Positions 43,596-50,308 of a DNA stretch of 50,308 nt are shown here, one piece after another. This DNA is from an uncultured Allofournierella sp. Its GTDB lineage: Bacteria > Bacillota > Clostridia > Oscillospirales > Ruminococcaceae. The first letter of the stretch is position 1. Each line of letters begins with the position of its first letter. The translations under genes and the position numbers were made by a program. The notes below the pieces were generated by a model. It searched no databases, had not been told where the DNA came from, and worked only from the letters and a program-made list of their open reading frames with translations. The stretch spans positions 1 through 50,308 of the forward strand of contig CALWNE010000061.1 in the NCBI GenBank assembly GCA_944382705.1, written 5' to 3'.

Positions 43596-43940
43596 AATGT
43601 AGTTACTCCTTGTCAGTTCATGATCTGAAACATTGGCAGTAAGCTCCCGTTTCCGCACTTTCACTGGATTTCGAAACCGAGCTTGCCACATAATTCTAAA
43701 TAGGGGGCAATGCAGCTTTGCTGCTGTGTAAGACAGATTTTTTCATTCCTGCTCCGTCGTCACAGATTAAGCATTTTGTATTTAAGGATATCACAAATCA
43801 TGACCAATGGCAATAACTCATACCATGTTTTCCCGCCAAAAACAAAAAAACTTCCGAATTTCCGGGCTGATAAATCAATCCTCAAAGCTGTATGCCCAGC
43901 TTTGGCAGACACAGTCTTTGGGATTTCTGCTTTTATGATT

Positions 43941-44002
43941 GAAACAAAACAGCACTGCCCCTTCTTCCTGTTGGAAAAAAGGATGCAGTGCTGCTTTGTT
44001 TC
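43941..44002 (-). terminator. Long hairpin after the MATE gene
   Basis: 18-bp stem (43941-43958 with 43985-44002, one A/C or G-U position) with inner pairing CCTTCTTCC/GGAAAAAAGG. It lies 48 nt past the MATE stop on the minus strand. The stem base is T-rich, but no free T-run follows. The rest of 43596-44049 shows nothing recognisable. Confidence 0.5.
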
Positions 44003-44049
44003 GAGTTTCAAAATTTGCTGTGCGGTATTACAAAAGCGCAGTGGCCTTG

Positions 44050-45426
44050 TTACTGATCTTGCTGTACCAGCGGTTGCTCTGCCTGGTGTGTGCACTCCCC
44101 TTTCCAGTTGGAAAGACGGTAGTAGATGGTAAAGGCAATGGAGCTAAGGCCCCAGGTAAGCGGATACACCCAGTACACCATCTGGATGCTGTGGGTAATT
44201 GGAATTGTAATGCTAAGAAATGTTACCCGAACCACACACCAGAACACCAGCATAATCATCATGGAAACCATGGCCTTGCCTGCCCCTCGCAACACCGATG
44301 CAATGGAATGGGCATAGGCCAGCAGGCAGTAAAACAGCGCTGCGGTGCGGGCTTTTTCGATGCCAAACTGCACCACTTCCGGGTTGGGATCAAAGGCAGA
44401 AATAAAGTAGGGCGCACACAAAAACACCACCACGCCAATGAGCTCGGCCAAAATTACCGCCACGCTGGCACCAAATTTTACGCCCTTGCTGACCCGGTCG
44501 TATTTTTTAGCCCCCAGATTTTGGCCCACAAAGGTTGTGAGGGCCAGCGTAAAACTGTTGATGGGCAAAAAGGCAAAGCCTTCCACCTTAGAGTAGGCGC
44601 CGTACCCTGCCATAGCCATTTCGCCAAAGGAGTTTACATTGGATTGCACCACCACATTGGCAAAGGCAATGACCGAGTTCTGAAAACCGGAGGGCAGACC
44701 AATGCGTATAATTTCCCAAAGCAGTTTTCCGTCAAAGGCAATTTTGCGGATATGCAGCTTATATACATCCTGCGTTTGGGTCAGCTGCCAAAAGCAAAGT
44801 GCTGCGCTGAACATCTGGGAAATAACGGTGGCCAAGGCCGCACCTGCCACGCCGGTATGAACAAACCGAATAAACACAATATCCAGAACCAGGTTAATGA
44901 TTGAGGATGCAATCAAATAATACAGCGGATACTTACTGTTGCCCACCGCTTGCAGGATGCCTACCATGATATTGTACATTACCGAAAACAGCGAGCCCCA
45001 AAAATATACACGCAGGTAGGCCACCGACTCCACCATAACGCTGGCAGGAGTGCCCATCCAGGTTAGAATATAGGGCGACAGCCAAACCCCCAGAGCTGTC
45101 ATTGCTGTGCCTGCCACCAAACCAAACGCTACGATTGTATGTACGGCCTTTTGCAGGTTTGGAATATCCCGTGCACCAAACAGCCGGGCCACCACCACAC
45201 CTGCACCAGATGAAATGCCCCCCAGAAAGCCAATGAGCATAAAAATCAAACTGCCGGAGGAGCTTACCGCTGCCAGAGAGCTGCTGCCCAGGTAGTTGCC
45301 CACAATGAGCGAGTCCACTGTGTTGTACATTTGCTGAAAGAGATTGCCAATAAAAACCGGAACTGCAAAAAAGGTCATTGACTTCCAAATGGAGCCGCTG
45401 GTCATTGATTTTGTGGCGCTTGCCAT
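44050..45426 (-). CDS. MATE family efflux transporter
   Basis: 458 residues, about twelve membrane helices in two homologous halves. Typical start SGSIWKSMTFFAVPVFIGNLFQQMYNTVDSLIVGNYLG, and the second half FVGQNLGAKKYDRVSKG. Exchanges H+ or Na+ for drugs or metabolites; substrate unknown. The start at ATG 45426 has AAAAGGATGATG upstream. Transcribed alone from a strong promoter with an operator-like palindrome, so probably inducible. Confidence 0.93.
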   Translation of the reverse strand: MASATKSMTSGSIWKSMTFFAVPVFIGNLFQQMYNTVDSLIVGNYLGSSSLAAVSSSGSLIFMLIGFLGGISSGAGVVVARLFGARDIPNLQKAVHTIVAFGLVAGTAMTALGVWLSPYILTWMGTPASVMVESVAYLRVYFWGSLFSVMYNIMVGILQAVGNSKYPLYYLIASSIINLVLDIVFIRFVHTGVAGAALATVISQMFSAALCFWQLTQTQDVYKLHIRKIAFDGKLLWEIIRIGLPSGFQNSVIAFANVVVQSNVNSFGEMAMAGYGAYSKVEGFAFLPINSFTLALTTFVGQNLGAKKYDRVSKGVKFGASVAVILAELIGVVVFLCAPYFISAFDPNPEVVQFGIEKARTAALFYCLLAYAHSIASVLRGAGKAMVSMMIMLVFWCVVRVTFLSITIPITHSIQMVYWVYPLTWGLSSIAFTIYYRLSNWKGECTHQAEQPLVQQDQ

Positions 45427-45488
45427 AGTTCATCATCCTTTTGATGTTTGTTTTTTGTTTTTAGTTAAAATGCAACCATCTTTAACTG

Positions 45489-45517
45489 ATTATACTCTTG
45501 CTAAAGCTTTAGCGCAA
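45489..45517 (-). promoter_or_regulatory. MATE promoter with a palindromic operator in the spacer
   Basis: TTGCGC (45517-45512), 17-nt spacer, TATAAT (45494-45489). A perfect 14-bp palindrome GCTAAAGCTTTAGC (45500-45513) fills the spacer and part of the -35. A dimeric repressor bound here would block RNA polymerase. No regulator gene is adjacent. Confidence 0.7.
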
Positions 45518-45646
45518 TGCTAAATCAAATTCATTCCGCAAAATTCCGGCTTACCGTTATGCAGGGGTGTTTCTTTTGCTGTTAGCACCCGTTTTCAGAA
45601 CTTTGTTTTTGCCCATTCTTTCTGTTCTTCTTTTTGCTTGGTGTGG

Positions 45647-45675
45647 TTGATGTACACTGCAAACAATGGTAGAAT
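45647..45675 (+). promoter_or_regulatory. Promoter of the acyltransferase gene
   Basis: TTGATG (45647-45652), 17-nt spacer, TAGAAT (45670-45675). The leader to ATG 45848 is about 165 nt and holds no recognised structure. Confidence 0.5.
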
Positions 45676-45847
45676 AACTGGGTATCAAAATTCAACCGGC
45701 TTGTTGGTGCCGCAGTGCTTGCCTTGCAAAAATGGGAGTTACAAGGGGCTCATTCTTTCTTGTTTCTGCGGTTGCGCTAGGCAAAACCACCAGCCACCCC
45801 AACGCTTTAATCGTGTAATGATTATTTTAAATGTGAGGGCTATTGCT

Positions 45848-46894
45848 ATGAAGCAACGAAATTACGGTTTGGACCTTTTGCGGTTAGTTCTAATGTACAT
45901 GGTGTGTGTGCTGCATACCCTGGGCCAGGGTGGGGTTTTAAATGCCTCTGCCGGAACGGCTTATTCGATTTTTTGGGGCCTGGAAATCTTCTGCTATTGT
46001 GCCGTTGATTCCTTTGCGCTAATGAGCGGTTATACCGCCAGCAATAAACCCCGAACATTTGAAAAGCTTGCTGAAATGTGGTTTCAGGTGTTCTTTTACT
46101 CTTTTGTTCTAACCGGCATCCTTACCGTATTCGTTTTGCGTGAGCAGTGGACTACGCAGGATATGCTGCGCTGCGCTATGCCTGTTATATACGGTAAATT
46201 CTGGTATTTTTCTGCGTTTTTCGCTTTGTACTTTGCCATGCCGGTTTTGAACAAATTTTTGTTCAGTTTATCTGCTGAACAGGCCAAAAAAGCTTTGCTT
46301 GTTGTATTTATCGGTTTTTCGGTTATGGAAACCCTCACCGGTGTTTTTTACACAAACAAAGGTTACTCCACTGTCTGGCTGATGGCACTGTACGCAATGG
46401 GTCTGCTGGCAAAGCAATCGCATCTGTTCGAAAACAAGTCAACCGGTTTTCTGTTTATTCTTTGGATGGGGTGCATTGCCGCTACCTGGATTTCTAAAAT
46501 AAAGCTGCACATTAGCCTGGCTGTTGTCTCCTATACTTCACCCACTATTTTGTTAAGCGGTATTCTTATGGTTCTGCTGTTTGCACGCATTCCTTTAAAG
46601 GGTACCATCATCGCAAAACTATCACCTCTGGCATTTGGTATTTACCTATTCCACACCAATCAGGTAATTTGGTCTGCTTGGCTGAAGGGGCGATTTATTT
46701 TTGCTTCCAGCGAGCCCCTTTATCTGGGCGTGCTTTTGGTGCTTTGTATCGCCTTTGCCATTTTTATTTCCGGCTTGCTGGTAGAAACACTCCGCTTTTA
46801 TCTTGCAAAATGGCTTCGCATTCCTGCGCTCAGCAAAAAAGTTGTGCAGCTTGTTGAATACATCTTTGCCAAAGCCTCTCTGCTGCTTGGCTAG
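45848..46894 (+). CDS. Acyltransferase-3 family membrane protein
   Basis: 348 residues, about ten membrane helices. N-terminus RNYGLDLLRLVLMYMVCVLH carries the family's LDxLR and catalytic-histidine pattern; FHTNQVIW near the end is also typical. Members O-acylate cell-wall, capsule or membrane glycans. Substrate unknown. ATG 45848 has GAGGGC about 9 nt upstream; the upstream in-frame stretch from 45638 lacks family features. A single gene with its own promoter. Confidence 0.88.
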   Translation: MKQRNYGLDLLRLVLMYMVCVLHTLGQGGVLNASAGTAYSIFWGLEIFCYCAVDSFALMSGYTASNKPRTFEKLAEMWFQVFFYSFVLTGILTVFVLREQWTTQDMLRCAMPVIYGKFWYFSAFFALYFAMPVLNKFLFSLSAEQAKKALLVVFIGFSVMETLTGVFYTNKGYSTVWLMALYAMGLLAKQSHLFENKSTGFLFILWMGCIAATWISKIKLHISLAVVSYTSPTILLSGILMVLLFARIPLKGTIIAKLSPLAFGIYLFHTNQVIWSAWLKGRFIFASSEPLYLGVLLVLCIAFAIFISGLLVETLRFYLAKWLRIPALSKKVVQLVEYIFAKASLLLG

Positions 46895-47001
46895 GTGCCA
46901 ACACCCAAAAGCCATTGCTGCTTATTGGCCTATTGTTTTATCGCTGCGCTTTAAAAGGTGCATCTCTTTCGTCCCATACGGAATGGCAGACCCAGTCCCT
47001 C

Positions 47002-47030
47002 TTTACTTTTTCGCCATTTCGCCGTATGAT
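47002..47030 (+). promoter_or_regulatory. Promoter of the selenium operon
   Basis: TTTACT (47002-47007), 17-nt spacer, TATGAT (47025-47030). The predicted start is about 47037, ten bases before the attenuator-like hairpin. Confidence 0.55.
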
Positions 47031-47046
47031 AATAGTAACATCCATC

Positions 47047-47083
47047 ATCGCCTGGAGGGCTATCCCTTTACCAGGCGATTTTT
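47047..47083 (+). terminator. Attenuator-like terminator in the selD leader
   Basis: ATCGCCTGG (47047-47055) pairs with CCAGGCGAT (47071-47079), with inner GGG/CCC, followed by TTTTT. It lies between the selD promoter and ATG 47102. It may also act as terminator for the acyltransferase gene, which ends 150 nt upstream. Confidence 0.65.
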
Positions 47084-47101
47084 AAAAGGAGCGTTGTTTT
47101 T

Positions 47102-48127
47102 ATGAATGAACAACCAATTGTCTTTTGCAAAGGCGGCGGATGCACTGCCAAACTTGGCCCTGGGGCTCTATCCCGTGTGCTAAGCAAGCTGCCTAAATTC
47201 CAGGACCCCAATCTGCTGGTGGGGTACGACCATTCTGACGATGCAGCAGTCTACCAGCTGCGGGATGATTTGGCACTGGTACAGACGCTGGACTTTTTCC
47301 CCCCCATGGTGGAAGACCCGTACATCTTTGGCCAGATTGCAGCCGCCAATGCCCTGAGCGATGTATGGGCCATGGGCGGCACCGTAAAAACAGCCTTGAA
47401 CATTGTTTGCTTTCCGGAACAGATGGATTTGAACATTCTGGGGCGCATTCTCCAGGGTGGTGCCGAGAAGGTGCGGGAAGCTGGCGGCGTACTGGCAGGG
47501 GGTCATTCCATTGCGGATGCGGATGTAAAGTACGGTCTTTCGGTTACTGGCATCGTAGACCCACGGCGCATTCTAACCAACATGGCCTGCCAGGCAGGAG
47601 ATGTGCTTTTGCTGAGCAAGCCGCTGGGTGTAGGCATTGTGTGCACTGCCGCCCGTGTACAGCAGGCCAGTGCCGATGCATTGGATGCAGCCATTGCCAG
47701 CATGACCACCCTGAACAAATACGCCTGCGAAGCAATGGCCCAGTTTGATGTGCACGGCTGCACGGATGTAACTGGTTTTGGACTGCTGGGACACCTGAAC
47801 GAGATGCTGGCAGGCAAGCTGGGCGCCCAGGTGGAAACTTCCGGCATCCCCTATATCCCCCAGGCGCTGGACTACGCCGACGAATTTTTGCTTACCGCTG
47901 CGGCCCAGCGAAACCGGAATCATCTGGAGGGTATTGTACAGTTCCGGGATGTGCCCTTTGCCATGCAGGAGCTGTTGTTTGATCCCCAGACCTCCGGCGG
48001 CCTGCTGTTCAGCTTGCCCGCTCACCAGGCAGAACAGGCACTGGAACAGTTGCAGACCTTGGGGCTCGCCTGCGGTGTGGTGGGTAAAATTACAGCAGAA
48101 CATCCTGGCATTATTCAGGTTTTGTAA
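47102..48127 (+). CDS. selD: Selenophosphate synthetase, cysteine form
   Basis: 341 residues. Makes selenophosphate from ATP and selenide. The N-terminal active-site motif is GGGCTAKLGPG, with Cys encoded by TGC rather than selenocysteine. DHSDDAAVY, ALSDVWAMGG, GGHSI and DVTGFGLLGHLNEM are the usual AIR-synthase-fold motifs. AAAAGGAG lies 10 nt before ATG 47102. First gene of a three-gene selenium cluster. No selA, selB or selC is visible. Confidence 0.95.
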   Translation: MNEQPIVFCKGGGCTAKLGPGALSRVLSKLPKFQDPNLLVGYDHSDDAAVYQLRDDLALVQTLDFFPPMVEDPYIFGQIAAANALSDVWAMGGTVKTALNIVCFPEQMDLNILGRILQGGAEKVREAGGVLAGGHSIADADVKYGLSVTGIVDPRRILTNMACQAGDVLLLSKPLGVGIVCTAARVQQASADALDAAIASMTTLNKYACEAMAQFDVHGCTDVTGFGLLGHLNEMLAGKLGAQVETSGIPYIPQALDYADEFLLTAAAQRNRNHLEGIVQFRDVPFAMQELLFDPQTSGGLLFSLPAHQAEQALEQLQTLGLACGVVGKITAEHPGIIQVL

Positions 48128-48174
48128 TTTTTTGCGTAGCATCAAGCAATTACATTAAAGGAGCTGTTAAAAAA

Positions 48175-48795
48175 ATGAATCATCTGGTTGATGTACGGGG
48201 TAAGCAATGCCCCATTCCCGTGGTGGAGACAAAAAAAGTGTTGGCAACCATCTCCAGTGATGATACCATCACTGTTTGGGTGGATAATGAAATCGCTGTA
48301 CAAAACCTGTGCAAGATGGCCCAGCAAAAACAGCTTTCTGCCACCACCAGCACCCTGGGTGCTAACCACTATCAAGTGGTTTTGGCCCTAAATGAACAAG
48401 CCCTGAGCCAGGCTCCTGCCAATGCTCCCGCCGCCTTGGCCGCCTGCCCCACCGGCTGCGGCAAAACGGTGGTGGTGCTGAGCAGCAATACCATGGGCAG
48501 CGGAGACAATACCCTGGGTGCTGCGTTGATGAAAGCCTTTGTGTATGCACTCACCGAGCAGGATATTCTGCCGGATGTTGTGCTGCTGTACAATGGCGGC
48601 GCTCATCTTTCGGTGGAGGGTGCTCCCACCCTTCAGGATTTGAAACTGCTGGAGGAGCAGGGTGTGGAGATTCTCACCTGCGGAACCTGCCTGAACCACT
48701 ATGGCATTGCCGATAAACTGGGCGTCGGCTCTGTGACCAATATGTACACCATTGCAGAGCATTTGATGCAGGCCAGCAAGATAATTCGCCCCTGA
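48175..48795 (+). CDS. yedF: Selenium metabolism protein YedF
   Basis: 206 residues. N-terminal TusA-like domain with the CPxP motif (DVRGKQCPIPVVETKK), where the cysteine is expected to carry sulfur or selenium. C-terminal DsrE-like domain (VVVLSSNTMGSGDNTLGAALMKAF, EILTCGTCLNHYG). This fusion is found with SelD in genomes using a labile selenium cofactor for molybdenum hydroxylases. AAAGGAG precedes ATG 48175; 47 nt after selD. Confidence 0.92.
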   Translation: MNHLVDVRGKQCPIPVVETKKVLATISSDDTITVWVDNEIAVQNLCKMAQQKQLSATTSTLGANHYQVVLALNEQALSQAPANAPAALAACPTGCGKTVVVLSSNTMGSGDNTLGAALMKAFVYALTEQDILPDVVLLYNGGAHLSVEGAPTLQDLKLLEEQGVEILTCGTCLNHYGIADKLGVGSVTNMYTIAEHLMQASKIIRP

Positions 48796-48843
48796 TTGCT
48801 GGCCATTGCTCCCTTTTATGAACAGTACTCCAGGAGGGATACC

Positions 48844-49080
48844 ATGCGTCCAAAACAATTGAAATTGGTGGTTGCTTTTGATTCCACCGCCGGAGCCATC
48901 GCTTTTGAGACCGCAGCCCCACAAAACAGTCTCACTGGTCGGCTTTTTCCGGTTCCCACCAGTATTACTGCTGGCTGTGGTCTTGCCTGGCAGGAGGAAA
49001 TCGCCCACCGTGAACAGGTAGAAGCTCTATTGCAATCTGGCACTTTCGGCCAGGCTCGCTGCTTTGAGCTTGTTGTATAA
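48844..49080 (+). CDS. DUF3343 putative Se/S carrier-like protein
   Basis: 78 residues from ATG 48844 (CCAGGAGG 6 nt upstream). Matches DUF3343: LVVAFDSTAGAIAFET at the start, then GRLFPVPTSITAGCGLAWQ, where the single conserved cysteine sits in GCG. Regularly next to yedF and selD. Thought to hand over selenium or sulfur; the exact step is unknown. Confidence 0.85.
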   Translation: MRPKQLKLVVAFDSTAGAIAFETAAPQNSLTGRLFPVPTSITAGCGLAWQEEIAHREQVEALLQSGTFGQARCFELVV

Positions 49081-49087
49081 ACAACAC

Positions 49088-49126
49088 AAACGCCCCCTGC
49101 CCTTTGCAGGACGGCGTTTTGTTTTT
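49088..49126 (+). terminator. Terminator of the selenium operon
   Basis: AAACGCC (49088-49094) pairs with GGCGTTT (49113-49119), inner TGC/GCA, followed by TTTTGTTTTT. It lies 8 nt after the DUF3343 stop. Confidence 0.88.
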
Positions 49127-49253
49127 CTATAAATTATCCGCTGTGCATCCTCCCTCGCCGTTGTGAATGAAAGCTATACAATTGAATTTGTTTTTGCTAT
49201 ACTAAAAAACAGCTGTTATTTGACCCTGAATGAACCAAGGAGGATGTAGAAAT

Positions 49254-49664
49254 ATGGTGCGAGACATTTGCAGGGATGTATTGTTTTTGGCTCAAAAAGC
49301 CGAACCTGCTGGCCCGGAGGATCTGCCGGTGGCCACCGATTTGTTGGATACTCTCCATGCCAACGCCGAAGGCTGTGTGGGATTGGCCGCCAACATGATT
49401 GGTGTAAACAAGCGAATTATTGTGGTGGACGACGAAGGCAGCGATTTGGTAATGTTCAACCCGGTTATTCTTAAAAAATCCGGCCCCTATCGGGCAGAGG
49501 AAGGCTGCCTTTCTCACGAAGGCACACGGCCTACGCGCCGTTGGAATTCCATTAAAGTGGAGTACCAGAATGTTGCATTTCAAACACGCATCAAAACCTT
49601 TACCGGTTGGACTGCACAAATTATTCAGCATGAAATTGACCATTGCGACGGCATTTTGATTTAA
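49254..49664 (+). CDS. def: Peptide deformylase, divergent
   Basis: 136 residues from ATG 49254 (AAGGAGG 8 nt upstream). Removes N-formyl groups from new proteins. Motif 1 reads VGLAANMIG where most enzymes have GLAAPQVG, so the conserved glutamine is replaced. Motif 2 EEGCLS (metal-binding Cys) and motif 3 QHEIDH (His-Glu-His) are intact. Such variants occur as second deformylases in Clostridia. A weak -10 (TATACT, 49198-49203) lies upstream. Confidence 0.88.
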   Translation: MVRDICRDVLFLAQKAEPAGPEDLPVATDLLDTLHANAEGCVGLAANMIGVNKRIIVVDDEGSDLVMFNPVILKKSGPYRAEEGCLSHEGTRPTRRWNSIKVEYQNVAFQTRIKTFTGWTAQIIQHEIDHCDGILI

Positions 49665-49686
49665 CAGCCATGGAGCGATGGCTGTT
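49663..49686 (+). terminator. Hairpin at the end of the deformylase gene
   Basis: AACAGCCAT (49663-49671) pairs with ATGGCTGTT (49678-49686) around a 6-nt loop, overlapping the stop codon. Only a short T stretch follows. Confidence 0.5.
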
Positions 49687-49785
49687 TAGCCCCTAAAGCG
49701 ACCAATTGAATCTTCACCCCATTGGTTCCATGCTCCGGTTCTGTTGTCTCTGCCGTTAAAGTTTTCCGTTGTCCCCATAGTATGC

Positions 49786-49834
49786 AAAAAGACTGAACTG
49801 TCTCCCTCCAACAGGGGGATAGTTCAGTCTTTTT
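49786..49834. terminator. Bidirectional terminator
   Basis: 14-bp stem AAAAAGACTGAACT (49786-49799) with its complement (49821-49834), inner CCCTCC/GGGGGA pairing, T-runs on both strands. It separates the converging deformylase and nucleoid-protein genes. Confidence 0.9.
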
Positions 49835-49842
49835 TTGCCCGG

Positions 49843-50308
49843 TTACAGCATAACGCCTTTAATCAGCAGAGAAATGGTACCATCCGGTGCATTGATAAAT
49901 TCCACAAAATCATTTTCGCCATACAGCAGCGTGGTGGGAATCTTCATTTCAATCCCGCTGGCCGTTTTAATGGACTGGTATTCCATCCGCTTGATTTTGG
50001 CCGCTGGCACTGTAACAGTTTCCTCCATAGGAAGGCTTGCTGTCTCCAGTTGAGCGGTAAAGCCCTCCACTGCCATAGGAAATTCTTCCTGAATGCGCTC
50101 CTTCACCCTTTGCACTTCCAGGTTTCCGTCCCCTGCTGCTGCCTCCTGGCACAAGATGGTAGCAACATGGGATTCCAGGGCCAGCTCGTCTTCTGCATAG
50201 GCTTCCAGTACAGCCTGCTGTGCTGCTTTGTGTACCGCCTGCAACTTTGCACGCTCAGGCTGAGCCTGGCTGGAACGCAGGATACGGCTGGAGATATAAA
50301 ACTCCTTT
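49843..50308 (-). CDS. Nucleoid-associated protein (NdpA/YejK family), 5' end outside the window
   Basis: C-terminal 154 residues of a longer protein; the frame is open to the right edge (KEFYISSRILRSSQ at the border). The end IKIPTTLLYGENDFVEFINAPDGTISLLIKG-type strand pattern, seen here as FVEFINAPDGTISLLIKG, is typical of 37-kDa nucleoid-associated proteins. A TTG at 50244 is not a credible start. Family members bind DNA; their role in Firmicutes is little known. Confidence 0.8.
   Translation of the reverse strand, partial: KEFYISSRILRSSQAQPERAKLQAVHKAAQQAVLEAYAEDELALESHVATILCQEAAAGDGNLEVQRVKERIQEEFPMAVEGFTAQLETASLPMEETVTVPAAKIKRMEYQSIKTASGIEMKIPTTLLYGENDFVEFINAPDGTISLLIKGVML

Noticed and set aside
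43939..44904. Plus-strand open frame of 321 codons
   Set aside because: Antisense to the MATE gene, His- and Asn-rich as expected from reversed transporter codons; no family match.
47126..47146. Selenocysteine in SelD
   Set aside because: The active-site codon in GGGCTAK is TGC, so this is the cysteine form; no in-frame TGA or SECIS is needed.

Overview
The window reads as a chromosomal segment of a Gram-positive anaerobe of the class Clostridia (Oscillospiraceae/Ruminococcaceae-like). This rests on AGGAGG-type ribosome binding sites almost everywhere, U-tract intrinsic terminators, a Clostridia-style prophage backbone, a partial cobalamin pathway, and a SelD-YedF-DUF3343 cluster. The species cannot be named from the sequence alone.

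1-17.6 kb (all minus strand): part of a tailed-phage genome (prophage). Read in the direction of transcription (right to left) it runs: sigma-like regulator, two small proteins, RecB-like DUF2800 nuclease, DUF2815 ssDNA-binding protein, small membrane protein, family A DNA polymerase, DUF4406 protein, primase/SF3 helicase, VRR-NUC nuclease, SNF2-like helicase, small protein, DUF1492 regulator, HNH nuclease, small terminase, a short SAM synthetase, ParB-fused DNA methyltransferase, C5-cytosine methyltransferase with a degenerate internal repeat array, three small phage proteins, and the large terminase, which runs off the left edge. Portal, capsid and tail genes would lie further left. No integrase, excisionase or lysogeny repressor is visible.

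17.6-26.6 kb: where a lysogeny module would be expected there is a structured non-coding control region, a plus-strand gene for an unrecognised protein with a C-terminal zinc finger, and a complete LlaJI/BsuMI-like restriction-modification operon on the minus strand (HTH regulator, two C5 methyltransferases, McrB-like GTPase, LlaJI-type PD-(D/E)XK nuclease). Beside it lie a DUF262-like gene fragment and an IS1182-type transposase relic, so this is a small defence island with decay at its right edge.

26.9-33.4 kb (plus strand): a zinc metallopeptidase, a LytTR response regulator, a cytosolic GHKL kinase and two ABC exporter half-transporters. Three consecutive genes (kinase, ABC 1, ABC 2) each have a single-base homopolymer discrepancy that disrupts or shifts the expected reading frame. 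This may be phase variation, transcriptional slippage, decay or assembly error.

33.4-41.4 kb (minus strand): a cobalamin nucleotide-loop-assembly operon (cbiB, cobD, cobQ, Cys-rich protein, ApgM-like protein, cobT, cobU, cobS, cobC). It is preceded by a promoter and a 185-nt leader that looks like a cobalamin riboswitch.

41.5-50.3 kb: a membrane GGDEF-EAL protein (minus), a MATE exporter (minus) with an operator-like palindrome inside its promoter, an acyltransferase-3 membrane protein (plus), the selenium genes selD-yedF-DUF3343 (plus) behind a promoter and an attenuator-like hairpin, a divergent peptide deformylase (plus), and the 3' part of a nucleoid-associated protein gene (minus) running off the right edge.
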